Of a stretch of 64,000 nucleotides of DNA, positions 50,601 to 60,149 are shown piece after piece. Source of the stretch: Ditylenchus dipsaci (lineage: Eukaryota > Nematoda > Chromadorea > Rhabditida > Anguinidae). The stretch lies in assembly GCA_004194705.1 (NCBI GenBank), contig SADC01001043.1, positions 382,768 to 446,767 of the forward strand. The letters are read 5' to 3'. The translations under genes and the position numbers were made by a program. Numbering within the stretch: position 1 is the first letter of the stretch; every line of letters begins with the position of its first letter. Under the pieces are notes generated by a model, which searched no databases, was not told where the DNA came from, and saw only the letters and a list, made by a program, of their open reading frames with translations.

Positions 50601-53600
50601 TGAAAAATAGAAGGCCGGGCCTTCTAATAGAGAATATACGGTATGTCCTTTTTAAAAAGATTCGTTCTTTTTTGGGACCCTAAATCTTTTTTTATTTTCG
50701 GAGTTTTAGTCAAAATCTTTTTTTTTCGCTTCAAAATGGCAGTAAGCACTGCATAAAATGCACTTTTTCCTTAAAATACCTGTTTTTTGACCAAATGTCT
50801 TTTTTTTTTTAATTTTGAGATGGCAGCCCTGCTTTTTTCCCATTTGTCCCAAATCTCTATTTTTAAAAAGCTCATAAAAACTACCCAAATATATGTCCCA
50901 GTCCAAGACCACTTCGGAAAAAGTGCGTAATGCCTTCACTAGTCTGTCCTAACATAGGCTGACCTATCCCAAAACCTAAAGTTTGACCCTAAGGCCTTAA
51001 TACAGGCTTCGTAATCGTTATTTTTAAAAAGATTTGTTTTTTAGGACCCAAAATCTTTTTTATTTTTGAAGTTTTCAGTCAAAACCTTTTTTTCACTCCA
51101 AAATAGCGATAAGCACTGGATAAAATAACTCTTTTTTTTCAAAAATAGTCAAAATGTTGTTTTTTACCCAAAAGACATTTTTTTCGAAATTTTTTATTAC
51201 GAACCCTGCCTTAGTAGTTATAACAAAGAAAAGTTCCAGAATGGGACAAAAGGTACATAACGTCGATACTTATTTTATTCTTGATTTTCAAAAGTTTTCG
51301 CCAGTTCTGTTATGACATTCTATCGCTAAATACCACAAGATTTCCCATTTCAGCCCATAAAAAGCAAAAACGCTCATTAAATTGACGGATTCGGAAAATA
51401 TCAGATCTTTCGAAAATTTCGCACTCACCTAAAAGTTCTGCCCGCGGAAGTTTTCGACTCTTTTTCTCTGTATTTGACACTTTTACTTATTTACAACCTG
51501 TAGACTATTTTGAAGCCCTGATTGTCCTCTACAACATGGTTCTTACAGATTTTATAAGGCTTGAAAAAAAGTTAGATAAATATCCACAAGAATGGTGGCA
51601 ACTGCCACTTTTGGGTGCATTTCTCAAATTGAACCTTCAATTTTAAAACTTGGCATTATGTCAAAATTCCAACTTTTTCCCTTATCCATATTCCTTCCAT
51701 GCCATTCTTCGTCTTACCGTACCGCGAAGGAGTACACTTCGGTGGCAGCCATTGAAGAAGATCGTAACAGTTTTTTCGAAAATCACGCTTTCAGACTCTG
51801 GTCACACCAGCTTCATTTACCCTTTCCTCATATATTTTATGATTTTCGCACCGTTTGTAGCTTTCTCTATCGATTCACTGGTCAAACTGGTTCAAATGCG
51901 ACAATTCCACACCAAAATCACACTAAAAATCACACTTTGTCACCAAAAGTATGATTTTAGAGTCACACTTGGCGTGATTTTGTCAAAAAAATATTTTTAA
52001 CCAGGCTGATTGATCACTGAATCAATAGAAAAATATCTCAGTTATAAATTAGTTGAAAAATATCAAAAATACCAAAACAAAAATACCAAAATTTATGAGA
52101 AAAGGTAGGTGAAGTAAGTGTGACCCGAAGTGTGAAGTGTATTTTTTGAAAACACTGATATGCAGGGTGGCCAATTTTTTTGGAACACTTTAAACGATCA
52201 TAACTTTTTTCTATGATAGAATTTTGAAATTCTATAAACGCCATTCGACTCAGAATCAAAAAACAATTTTGTTGATGCATGGAGCTCGAAAACAAATTTT
52301 CGGTCAAAGTTTTCGAATTTGCCTTGGTCCCCCTGCGTTCTAAAAACGTCGATTTTTTGCCACTGCTCGTTGTTGTTGTTGTGCAAAAAATCGACGTTTT
52401 TAGGGGCAGGGCGAACTCGTATTCGCAAAACTCGTATTTGACAAAACTGGTATTCGCAAAACTCGTATTTGACAAAACTCGTATTCGCAAAACTCGTATT
52501 TGACAAAACTCGTATTCGACAAAACTCGTATTTGACAAAACTCGTATTCTAACCAAATTAGCTTGTTTGTATGAGTCTAGGTGTGTCGTCTAATATACAT
52601 CGTGTTTTAGTCAAGATGAGCAGTGATGATGAGGACTTCAGCACTTCGAGCGAACAAAATGGATCCAGTAGCGAAGAAGCCTCCCAGCCATATCGCAGAA
52701 GGTTGCCGTTCGATGTCGATGTCAAATGGCACAATTCGCAGCGCAAGGGCCGGTCAAAGATTGAATATGAATGCAAGCTTTACCGTTACAATGCGCCGTC
52801 TAAGCAAATGGGTGAGGAGAATCTCGCGCTTTACAACTTTTACATTTGCGATCAAGAGGGCACTACAAGGGGGATTACGAAATAGCTCCAATGAATGCAG
52901 CAGGGGTGGTTTGGCCAGGGATCAAAACCGAAGGAGACTCTTTCCATCTACACCAAGCACTGTGCACCAAGCAAGTTGGGGCCAACAAGGACAGGGCCAT
53001 CTACAGGACAAATTTACATTTCCATCACCAGGTGCCTTTTATTCTTGTGATTTATTTGTAAAAATTTCAAAAAAAATGTTTTAGGTGCGCCTCCTTCTAA
53101 CATCTATGTACGCTCCGGTACATTACAGAAGCTCACTCTTTCACGATTGGATTAAGCCAACGCTGTTTGAAGCTGACAATGTGGCCTCTTTTCCGACTAT
53201 CCTTCATTACGTGAAATACATCGAGACAAACTTCATCGGTTGGTTTTTTTATCGTTCAATATCCTCCATATTTATCCTTAAATGTGTACAGGAATCCTTG
53301 ATCTAGATGGTATTTTGCACACTCCTCTCTTTGATTACTCTACTGCGGACATGTACACGCCGACTATCGAGAAGCGGGCCAGGGACAACAACACAATGGA
53401 GTCGAACAACAAGAAGCTCAAGCGATTACTCGGAAACAAGCCAGGGGAATGGTGGATGGCGAGGCATCTCCGCGAAGCTTATGACAGTGATTACCGTCTT
53501 CAGTATCTTGTAAGATTTGAGTTGATGATATACGCGGTTTGATTTCCATATCTTTATTTTTGGCAGTTCGTTGCGGGTCACGGAGAAGATACGGTCACGT

Positions 53601-54914
53601 GGAGCCACGGAAGGCAAAAAGCATCAGGGCCGACAAGAGAATTCTCGCGCAGGTGCAACAATTCACACAGGTTATCGCCGGTCGGAAGCCAGCAATAGAG
53701 TGGGCCGATGGAATGGTTGTCGCATTCTAGAAAAGAAAAGAAAAGCAATGTTGTTATCAATTTATGTTTAATCGCCAGTGTTCACGTTGTGTTGCCTGAG
53801 GAAAAATAAAGTAAAAGCAGAATCACAGTTAGTATGAGTAGATTTTAAAGACAATAACGCTTATTAGTCGGATATGTATTGGAATGTTGCCTTGTGAATG
53901 TGTGTTTTACTCATAAAAACAAGCAAATTTTGGTAGAATACTAGTTTTGTTGAATGCGAGTTTTGCGAATACGAGTTTTGTCAAATACGAGTTTTGCCGA
54001 ATACGAGTTTTGTCAAATACGAGTTTGCGAATACGAGTTTTGTCAAATACGAGTTTTGCCGAATACGAGTTTTGCGAATACGAGTTCGCCCTGCCCCGTT
54101 TTTAGAACACAGGGGGGGACCAAGGCAAATTCGAAAATTTTGACCAAAATTTTTTTTTCGAGCTCCATGCACCAAAAAAATTGTTGTTTGATTCTGAGTC
54201 GAATGGCGTTTACAGAATTTTGAAATTCCATCAGAGAAAAAAGTTATGATCGTTTAAAGTGTTCCAAAAAAATTGGCCCACCCTGTATAATAAATAATTT
54301 TCATTATTTCAGCAACCTCTGATGGAACTCAATTCGGGTTAAACGGCACGTCAAATGGCCTTTGTTTGACTAGGTTCGTTTCTTTCCTTTTTTGTACTCT
54401 TGTGTCAAAGCCCAATTTTATTTGCAGGAATATGAAAATGAAATTCGACGTTTCTAATGGTGAGCTTTCTAATGAAAAAATTTCAACTGTAGCATATAAC
54501 AATCAATTTTTTGCAGGTTCATCAAAAAATCATCGCTTAAGGACGACAGTTAGACCAGATTCAAACAGCGCTTTATCCTTGTAAGTTTTTCGGGTCCAAA
54601 ATTAGTTGTACGAAAAAATGCTATCTGCTTGTTTCAGCCCTCAAACAGCCTTGCCGGATGCTGCCTCTCCAATGCTGTACATAATTCACACCTCAGAGCC
54701 GGAAACTGCAGCCTCGGTCAATGATAATTCCATGTTTGGTGAACACGGCGTAATTGAGGGTTTGCACTGCTATTTATATCTTTTGGTGAAAACAGAGAAT
54801 GTTTTAGATGATTCTGATGCTTGTTTTACAAATCTTCCTAACAGGATGCTATTAGCTGCTGGATTGATAATCGTAGATTTAAGCTGGAGAAGAATATTAT
54901 CATTGCTTGTTTAG
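47647..54914 (+). CDS. Ephrin (GPI-type), six exons read, 5' exons missing
   Basis: Exons 47647-47761, 50092-50253, 54313-54373, 54428-54459, 54517-54580 and 54638-54914 (TAG). Junction phases agree after allowing for one lesion. Reads (R)FDISNTEHVKQVRLLDRV, TILCPHPIP; VSREGYDKCQLLEEKQLG, VCATPE; DFSPLPSGLQFQTGQSYYVI; TSDGTQFGLNGTSNGLCLTR; then a polar stalk and a hydrophobic tail MLLAAGLIIVDLS, consistent with a GPI signal. The Cys residues in ILCP, DKC, VCA and GLC match the conserved ephrin cysteines. Ephrins are cell-surface ligands of Eph receptors guiding cell and axon positioning. Oddity: in exon 50092-50253 one base is missing at AGGACTTC (about 50202), putting FR and FSPLPSG in different frames; the donor phase requires that base, so sequencing error or a recent null mutation are the options. 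Unspliced reading of the last exon gives the anchor. Confidence 0.85.
47762..50091 (+). other. Ephrin intron 1 (2.3 kb) with a cluster of CCTTGGTCCCC motifs
   Basis: Donor G|GTAAGC, acceptor TTTTTAG. Copies of the motif in both orientations at about 48594, 48640, 48955, 49008, 49203, 49370, 49856, 49888, 49945 and 49980, several paired as foldbacks. 47790-48480 and 49430-49780 are unique and relatively GC-rich; they could hold regulatory sequence, but nothing specific is recognised. Confidence 0.6.
50368..50831. mobile_element. hAT MITE, TSD CTTTTTTC, interrupted by a pogo-like MITE
   Basis: CTTTTTTC at 50360-50367 and 50832-50839. Ends CAGGGCTGCCAT / ATGGCAGCCCTG as at 23754-23955. 50381-50641 is a later insertion. 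Lies in ephrin intron 2. Confidence 0.9.
50381..50641. mobile_element. Pogo-like MITE (261 bp), TA TSD, nested in a hAT MITE
   Basis: TA at 50379-50380 and 50642-50643. CCGTATATTCTCGATTAGAA / TCTAATAGAGAATATACGG ends. The word CTCTAATAGAAGGCCCC is iterated next to the left end. Confidence 0.9.
50840..52162. other. Ephrin intron 2, repeat debris
   Basis: 50880-51000 carries a decayed CTACCCAAATATATGTCCCA ... GCTGACCTATCCC core. 51010-51200 repeats the hAT-MITE interior. At 51880-51980 the word AAAATCACACT is repeated. Overlapping open frames at 51592-52000 are not supported as genes. Confidence 0.35.
52411..52553 (+). repeat. AACTCGTATTTGACAAAACT tandem array (left)
   Basis: About nine units alternating AACTCGTATTCGCAAA and AACTCGTATTTGACAA. 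Inverted copy at 53947-54090. Confidence 0.85.
52616..53730 (+). CDS. Unknown four-exon protein carried by a transposon
   Basis: Exons 52616-53031, 53085-53238, 53292-53509, 53567-53730 with consensus GT-AG introns of 53, 53 and 57 bp. It begins MSSDDEDFSTSSEQNGSSSE, an acidic Ser-rich tail, then RRRLPFDVDVKWHN, KIEYECKLYRYNAPS, and after a one-base frame change near 52860 HYKGDYEIAPMNAAGVVWPG and TEGDSFHLHQALCTKQVGAN. Exon 2: FHDWIKPTLFEADNVASFPT. Exon 3: KLKRLLGNKPGEWWMARHLR. Exon 4 is best in the frame KSIRADKRILAQVQQFTQVI ... IEWADGMVVAF, one base out of phase with exon 3. An upstream ATG at 52571 is possible. Cys and His spacing (C-x ... H-x-H) hints at metal binding, but no family is recognised. 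Two frame breaks suggest a decaying copy or sequence errors. Confidence 0.6.
53947..54090 (-). repeat. AATACGAGTTTTGTCAAATA tandem array (right)
   Basis: Inverted copy of the array at 52411-52553, ending in CGAGTTCGCCCTGCCCCG, which matches the left CGGGGCAGGGCGAACTCG-type junction. Confidence 0.85.
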
Positions 54915-55664
54915 TGATCAACAAAGACAATTAGAACACAATGTGATAGCACAAGCACGTAAATCTCTTGTAGAATTGTATTTTTTCTTGTATAATCTGC
55001 TTTGTTAAACTTTGATATAATATAAAAGATTTTGGATGTATCTATTTAAAATTATACTTTACTCATTTGGGAAAACGGTGGGGGTAATTTGGCGACGGAA
55101 TATTTGACGGCGGAAATTTTGGCGGTGGAATATTTGGTGGAATTTGAAGAGAGCCGTTCTGTATGTTTGCTTCGCAATTCCGAAATTTTGACACCAGATT
55201 CGTGTCCAGCATGGTCGATTTGCACATAAAATGCTCTTTAGTTTGAGAAATCACTCATATTTTGAATTCCAATCGAGACAACAAACAGACTTACGCTAAC
55301 AATAACGACAACGACAACGTTTGTGAATGAGCCATTACATTTTTAATTAAATATCTTGCTACATATGGTTTTCTAAAAGATTTCATGGATATTCTCATTT
55401 ACAAGTTAATACTCGAATTGATGCCAGAGAGAAGGGCTACATGTTGAGCATAGAGTTGTGAATGATCATATTTGCAAAATTTACTAAAACCTCAAAATTT
55501 CTCAAAAAGTCTAGGATCCCGGAAATTTATGGATTTTTAGTAATTTTTACAAATATGGTCATTTACATACATACCGCATCCGGTTTTGAGACGTCCGCCA
55601 CGATTTCTGCCAGAGTGAGTGTTCTACTAATCGATTAATTCGAAATTTTTGGAGATTATGCTAT
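54915..55664. other. Ephrin 3' UTR/flank; no gene
   Basis: AT-rich after the TAG at 54912-54914. A GGCGGCGGAATATTTGG-type word run at 55075-55140 is probably repeat debris. No polyadenylation signal is distinguished. Confidence 0.35.
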
Positions 55665-56200
55665 ATAGAGAGGCGACCTATAAACTGGGGCACGAGAAAA
55701 ACTTATGTTATAAGAAGTTTTATGGGGCGGCGGTAAATTGAACCTATACAAATTGAACCTATACAAATTTAACCTAGGTATATTGAACCTGAGGTAAATT
55801 GAACCTGAGGTAAATTGAACCTTAAAATTTGTCTTGAAAGGATTTTTTTTATTCAAATGAGATTTTTTTCCAGTTGGGTTGCCAGATCACAGTGTTTCAA
55901 GGGAGGCAGCATATTCCACCGTGGTGAATTTCTCGTCCAATGAATATACCCGTGGTAATTCCGCGCACTAAATTTCTGAAGTCACAGTTTCGAATCCTGA
56001 TGCTGGTAAACATCATTTTTTTCTGGAATAACAGTCCTAAACTAACTTTCATAAGACCAGTAAGCCTTTATCCTGTTAAATGTTTTGGTCCACTCAATCT
56101 ATATCCGAGTTCAGGTGGTGAATCAAGATGACCACCTGGAAAAATTTTTATATTATGTTTCCAAACTACTTTCTCTCTCTAATTATTTTAATCCTTGTAT

Positions 56201-56310
56201 CTAGGGTTTCATTTGGTCGGCTTTTTGGACCGGTTGGTTTAAGAAAACCGGTCTTTTTAAACCTGTTTTTCGGTTAACCAACCGGTTCGGCTAATCGGCC
56301 GAATGCGAAT
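56201..56310. repeat. ACCGGTTGGTT word cluster
   Basis: GGACCGGTTGGTT, AAAACCGGTC, GGTTAACCAACCGGTT after CTAGGGTTTCA. It resembles the vocabulary of the hAT MITE at 59770-60054, with one end only. Confidence 0.4.
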
Positions 56311-56639
56311 TTTTTCAAAAATAAATTTCATTCAAACCACTTCTTAACATTCAAACATAAGGACAATCATCATCAAACAATTATTCGAATTTAGAACAGT
56401 GTTCCACCCAAGATTTCTTTACTTATTTCTTTCCGAATTCCGTCCATCTGTGCTTCAGTGAAGTGAAATTGCTCGCCACGAGATAAGCACTTTGATTAAT
56501 GGCAAATGAGAATTCCACTATCAAATGTTTGCAGGGGATTCACTTTAAACTTCAAATTGTCAACCAATCGAGAAATAAAAAGCATACTTTTGGGCATATT
56601 CCTATCCAGTTAGCAGGACCCAAAGCTTCGTAGCCATTC

Positions 56640-57160
56640 TCGATCGCATATTTTTGCAAGAACTCCCCAAATTATTGTTGGTCAAAGTAAATGCTTCCAA
56701 AATATTTTACTTGATTAGGCAGCCCTCTAGGTTTGTGTTTTCTGTGCCACATCCGAGGAGTGAATCATAATAAACCAATCTTTCCATAACAGTGTTCACC
56801 CCCTGAGCAAATCTATTATGCATATTATCATCTGAAAATGAACACCACTAGAGACCAGTGACCCGAGGATTTCTTTGGCTTGCTTCTGCACTGCCCCTTG
56901 AATTCGATTTAGTTCCACCTTGATTCTGTCGGCGTAATGATTGTGAGACGTCGTTACTTTCACCATGCCATCGAAAATTGAAGCTCTTCCTATTCGAATA
57001 TGCCATGAAAACCAAAAAATATACATAAGGTTTTAAAAATACCTGGGCATTTGCTATTCACTTTTTCATCCACTCCAAGCTTGTAAAAGATGTAGTGCCA
57101 GTAAGTTCGCTTTCCTATTTGCTCTTTTCGCCAGTATAGATATTTCTCAATATGACCCAT
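56640..57160 (-). pseudogene. FLYWCH zinc-finger protein remnant
   Basis: Exon 57160-57043: MGHIEKYLYWRKEQIGKRTY, W-HYIFYKLG, ending CCA G|GTATTT. Exon from 56989 (AATAG acceptor): G|GA reads RASIFDGMVKVTTSHNHYAD and RIKVELNRIQGAVQKQAKE. Y-W ... C-x-G-R ... H-N-H is the FLYWCH zinc-binding pattern, often found in transposon-derived proteins. After a stop at 56796, coding-like pieces continue in other frames (VKYFGSIYFDQQ, GYEALGPANWIGICPK), so the downstream part is broken. Confidence 0.65.
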
Positions 57161-57715
57161 CGGTTTTTTTCTTCTCGCTTAAAAGCATCTCCATTTTGAA
57201 CTACTAAAAGAAAGTTCAACAATTGGCCAAAAAGTGGAAAGGGACTATATGTAAAAATGATGACCGACACTTAGTTGCCAGCACTTGGCGATCTATATAT
57301 ACTTCAACCACTAAACTACAACGAAACTATCACCCCAGTAACACTATCTAGATGAGAGAGACCTGGGTAGCGCAACCAGAAAAATGCTTTTAGGTGTTAG
57401 GTCGAGCCCATACTATGGGGTCGAGCTAATATCCTTGTGTTATTCCTCCCTTTTCTGAGATGGTTACTTTTTATACGCCGGAAAAATTTAAAAAAGTTCT
57501 GATAAAAATAGTCTCAAGACAAATTATCAGGTTCAATTTACCTCAGGTTCAATTTACCGAGGTTCAATTTGTATAGGTTGAATTTACCTAGAGCCAGTTT
57601 TATGTTATGTAAAATTATGTTATATAGAGAGTCTATTTGGCTTAATTTAAGGGTGACCAACCAAATCGTTTCCATGATTATGTTATTAGGAGTTTTATGT
57701 TATGTAGAGACTGTA

Positions 57716-58001
57716 CTCAGAAGCTCAGAATACATCGAAAAAACTCATTATTAGAAAACAAAAAAGTCATTTTTTGTAGACCTGTTTATGAATCGCAGAC
57801 CTTGCAGAACCCCACCAGATCACTCGAAAGGGACTCTGGATGCATCAAAAGGCATGCATACTAGAATTTATTTATGCGGTAGGCCATAGTATTCAAAAAT
57901 ATGTTCTTAATCTTTTCGTTAGGGGGCCCTCTATAATTAGTGGGGCACTTTCATTTGCTTCCCCTCCCTATATAGTTTTTTTAGTAATTTTTTTACAAAT
58001 A
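57716..58001. repeat. Hairpin-core fragment
   Basis: ATCACTCGAAAGGGACTCTG and TTTATTTATGCGGTAGGCCA at about 57822-57890 match the 3' half of the shared core. No outer arms. Confidence 0.5.
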
Positions 58002-58427
58002 TAGTCGAGTCCCGCTAACCCGGCACCCCAAAAAGCTCGTTCCCGCCTTGGGTCCGACACCTTTTTAACCCAATTTTCGAAGTATTTTTTCAATTGTGTT
58101 TTTACAGTCTGATAGCAAATATCGTGAGGATTCCGATTTTGCCGATCGTTTTTCAAAAACCTAATATTTCTGGCTCTAAAAGACCAAAACCCCGCTAACC
58201 CGGCACCATATTTTTAAAAAGGGTGCCGGGTTAGCGGGGTTTTGGTCTTTTAGAGCCAAAAATATTAGGTTTTTGAAAAACGATCGGCAAAATCGGAATC
58301 CTCACGATATTTGCTATCAGACTGTAAAAACACAATTGAAAAAATACTTCGAAAATTGGGTTAAAAAAAGTGTCGGACCAAAGGCGGGAACGAACTTTTT
58401 GGGGTGCCGGGTTAGCGGGACTCGACT
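58002..58427. mobile_element. Pogo-like foldback MITE with CCCGCTAACCCGGCACC tips
   Basis: TA at 58000-58001 and 58428-58429. TAGTCGAGTCCCGCTAACCC / GGGTTAGCGGGACTCGACTG ends. The same word appears at the centre (58190-58240) in both senses. The inner arms are shared with 9948-10374 and 21372-21794. Confidence 0.88.
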
Positions 58428-59345
58428 GTAACGAGAAAAAAAAATAGCCCGTATTCTTTTTAAAAACTCAAAAAGGCACCAATTTAAAAAACATTGTTTT
58501 CATATTTTCAATATTTTTCTCCTCGGTCCCCGAGACAGACCGAAAAATTCGTTTTTAAAAAAGTGTGTTCCCACACTTAAAAATGCGTTTTGCTGCTATA
58601 AAAATAGTTTAGAGCCTAATAAGCGCGTTTTCGGATTACCGGTAAAGTGTAGTTTATCCGATTTTTTTTTGGCGCCAATTTTAAAATGGTACCACTTCAC
58701 CCTTCACCCAATATCGTTTTTGAGTTTTTGATAACGCAAATGCGTCATCTCGTAGAGCGTGAGTTTCTCCACCAGATTATACAGTTGTGAAAGTCGGCGG
58801 GAACGAACTTTTAGGGGCCACTATAGCGAGGTTGGACTGTACACGCCTTTAAAAATATTCCCATCGGAGACGAGCATGCCCTTTTAAATAAGATTTTTCG
58901 TTAAATCGAGGGTTTGTTAAAGCCTCACATTAGTTTTTTTATATCTCAACAATCTTGCCAACATATTTTTTTGCAAGGAAAAATAGTGATCTTATTTACA
59001 TTCAAGAATCACAAAAAGAACATTGGTTCAAACGTTTTCAACAGCACTAACTTTTATTTTTGTTTGCTTCTCTAGCTGTATACTTTTTGTGGCATCTATA
59101 AATGTTCGATACAAGGATTACAGATCACAAAAAGATACACACATTTTTTTTCAATACTATCTTGCCTTTGACTTTCGTTAGCTTCCATAGCTGTGTACTT
59201 TTCATTTAGATCTCTTTGAATGTCCTATACAAGATTTTAAGGCATGACAAAATCGTATACCTTTAAAAAGCTTTATTTTTAGCCAAAACAGTTTGTGAAT
59301 AAGTAATTGTAGCTTCATTTTGTGTTTTAAGTTGGTGGCTTTTGA
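58428..59345. other. No gene; one solitary pogo-like end
   Basis: At 58796-58842 GGCGGGAACGAACTTTTAGG and CCACTATAGCGAGGTTGGAC end in TGTA, a single arm of the pogo-like family. Otherwise AT-rich. Confidence 0.4.
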
Positions 59346-59520
59346 GGATACAGTCGAACCTCGACATAACGCCACCCCTCAAGTTCGTTCCCGCCTAGGG
59401 TAACCGACACTTTTTTAGCTGTATTTTTGAAGACTTATTTCAGTTCTGTTTTCACAGTCTGGTCCCAAATATTGCAAGCATTGCGATTTTACTGATGGTT
59501 CTTTAAAAACCAGTCAGTTG
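59346..59520. repeat. Half pogo-like element
   Basis: CAGTCGAACCTCGACATAAC, CCACCCCTCAAGTTCGTTCC and GTCTGGTCCCAAATATTGC are the left arm only. The right arm is replaced by other repeat DNA (59525-59760, with hairpin-core pieces). Confidence 0.65.
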
Positions 59521-59769
59521 TGCCACTTAAAAAACGAAGGCCTGGTTAAGCCTGAGGTCTGGTTAAACCTGTCTGTTTCTTCATCATAAAATGCATATAG
59601 AAGCTCTTTTTGCCTAGCTCCAGTGACCGAAACGAAGTAAAATACCTTTATATGAAATGGTTTACTTTGGTCGCCCAAGGCAAAAAAAGTCAAAATAGTC
59701 AATTTTTTTTCAAAAAATGGCCTTTCCACACTTAAAAACGTGTTTTCTACACGTTTCAAGCATTAAAAC

Positions 59770-60054
59770 TAGAGTAGTTCACGGTCGGTTAATTGGGCCT
59801 TACCCGGTTTTCGGTTAACCGGGATTTTGGCTACCCGGTTTTCGGTTACGGTTTTTCAGTTTTTTTTCGGTCGGTTAACCGGCTTGTACCCGGTTTTCGG
59901 GTTTTTTTTGTCGTAAATTAACCGAAATTTTGCTGTACCCGGTTTTCGGTTTTCCCGGTTTTTTTGTACCCGGTTTTCGGTCGGTTTTTTTTGGCCAAAT
60001 ACCCGGTCGGTCGGTTAACCGACCGGGTCGGTTAACCGACCGTGAACTACTCTA
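59770..60054. mobile_element. hAT MITE (285 bp), TSD ATTAAAAC
   Basis: ATTAAAAC at 59762-59769 and 60055-60062. Ends TAGAGTAGTTCACGGTCGGT / ACCGACCGTGAACTACTCTA. The word CGGTTTTCGGTTAACCGG is iterated across the whole element. Confidence 0.92.
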
Positions 60055-60149
60055 ATTAAAACAGCAAAAACATGGTTTTGGGTCATTTTGGCAGGGCACG
60101 CCAGTGTACTCCGGCCAAATATTTTTTAAATTATTTATTTAGATTTTAA

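Larger units (their letters stand above)
52163..54285 (+). mobile_element. Tc1/mariner-type element (2.1 kb) enclosing a multi-exon gene
   Basis: Ends CAGGGTGGCCAATTTTTTTG (52163) and AAAATTGGCCCACCCTG (to 54285). The right flank is TA, the left TG (one change). TIRs of about 200 bp pair throughout (GGAACACTTTAAACGATCAT; GATTCTGAGTCGAATGGCGT; CCTTGGTCCCCCTG). Then come inverted arrays of an AACTCGTATTTGACAA word (52411-52553 and 53947-54090), and between them a four-exon gene. The right end is 27 bp before an ephrin splice acceptor. No DDE transposase signature was recognised in the internal protein. Confidence 0.8.
55665..57715 (-). mobile_element. 2-kb element with AAATTGAACC arrays and a FLYWCH gene
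   Basis: Inverted subterminal arrays of GGTAAATTGAACCTATAC (55732-55820) and GGTTCAATTTACC (57529-57595). Outside them ATTATGCTATATAGAGAG / TTATGTTATATAGAGAG pieces suggest ends. The interior holds FLYWCH-type exons on the minus strand. Exact ends and TSD could not be fixed. At 55870-55970 a plus-strand frame GLPDHSVSREAAYSTVVNFS may be an exon of something else. Confidence 0.5.

Noticed and set aside
51592..52000. Two overlapping plus-strand ORFs of 116-120 aa in ephrin intron 2
   Set aside because: They overlap in different frames, lack splice context, and end in an AAAATCACACT repeat region.
54760..54844. A possible extra intron in the last ephrin exon (GTTTGC ... AACAG, 85 nt)
   Set aside because: Removing it brings a stop within three codons and deletes the hydrophobic GPI-type tail; the unspliced frame is better.
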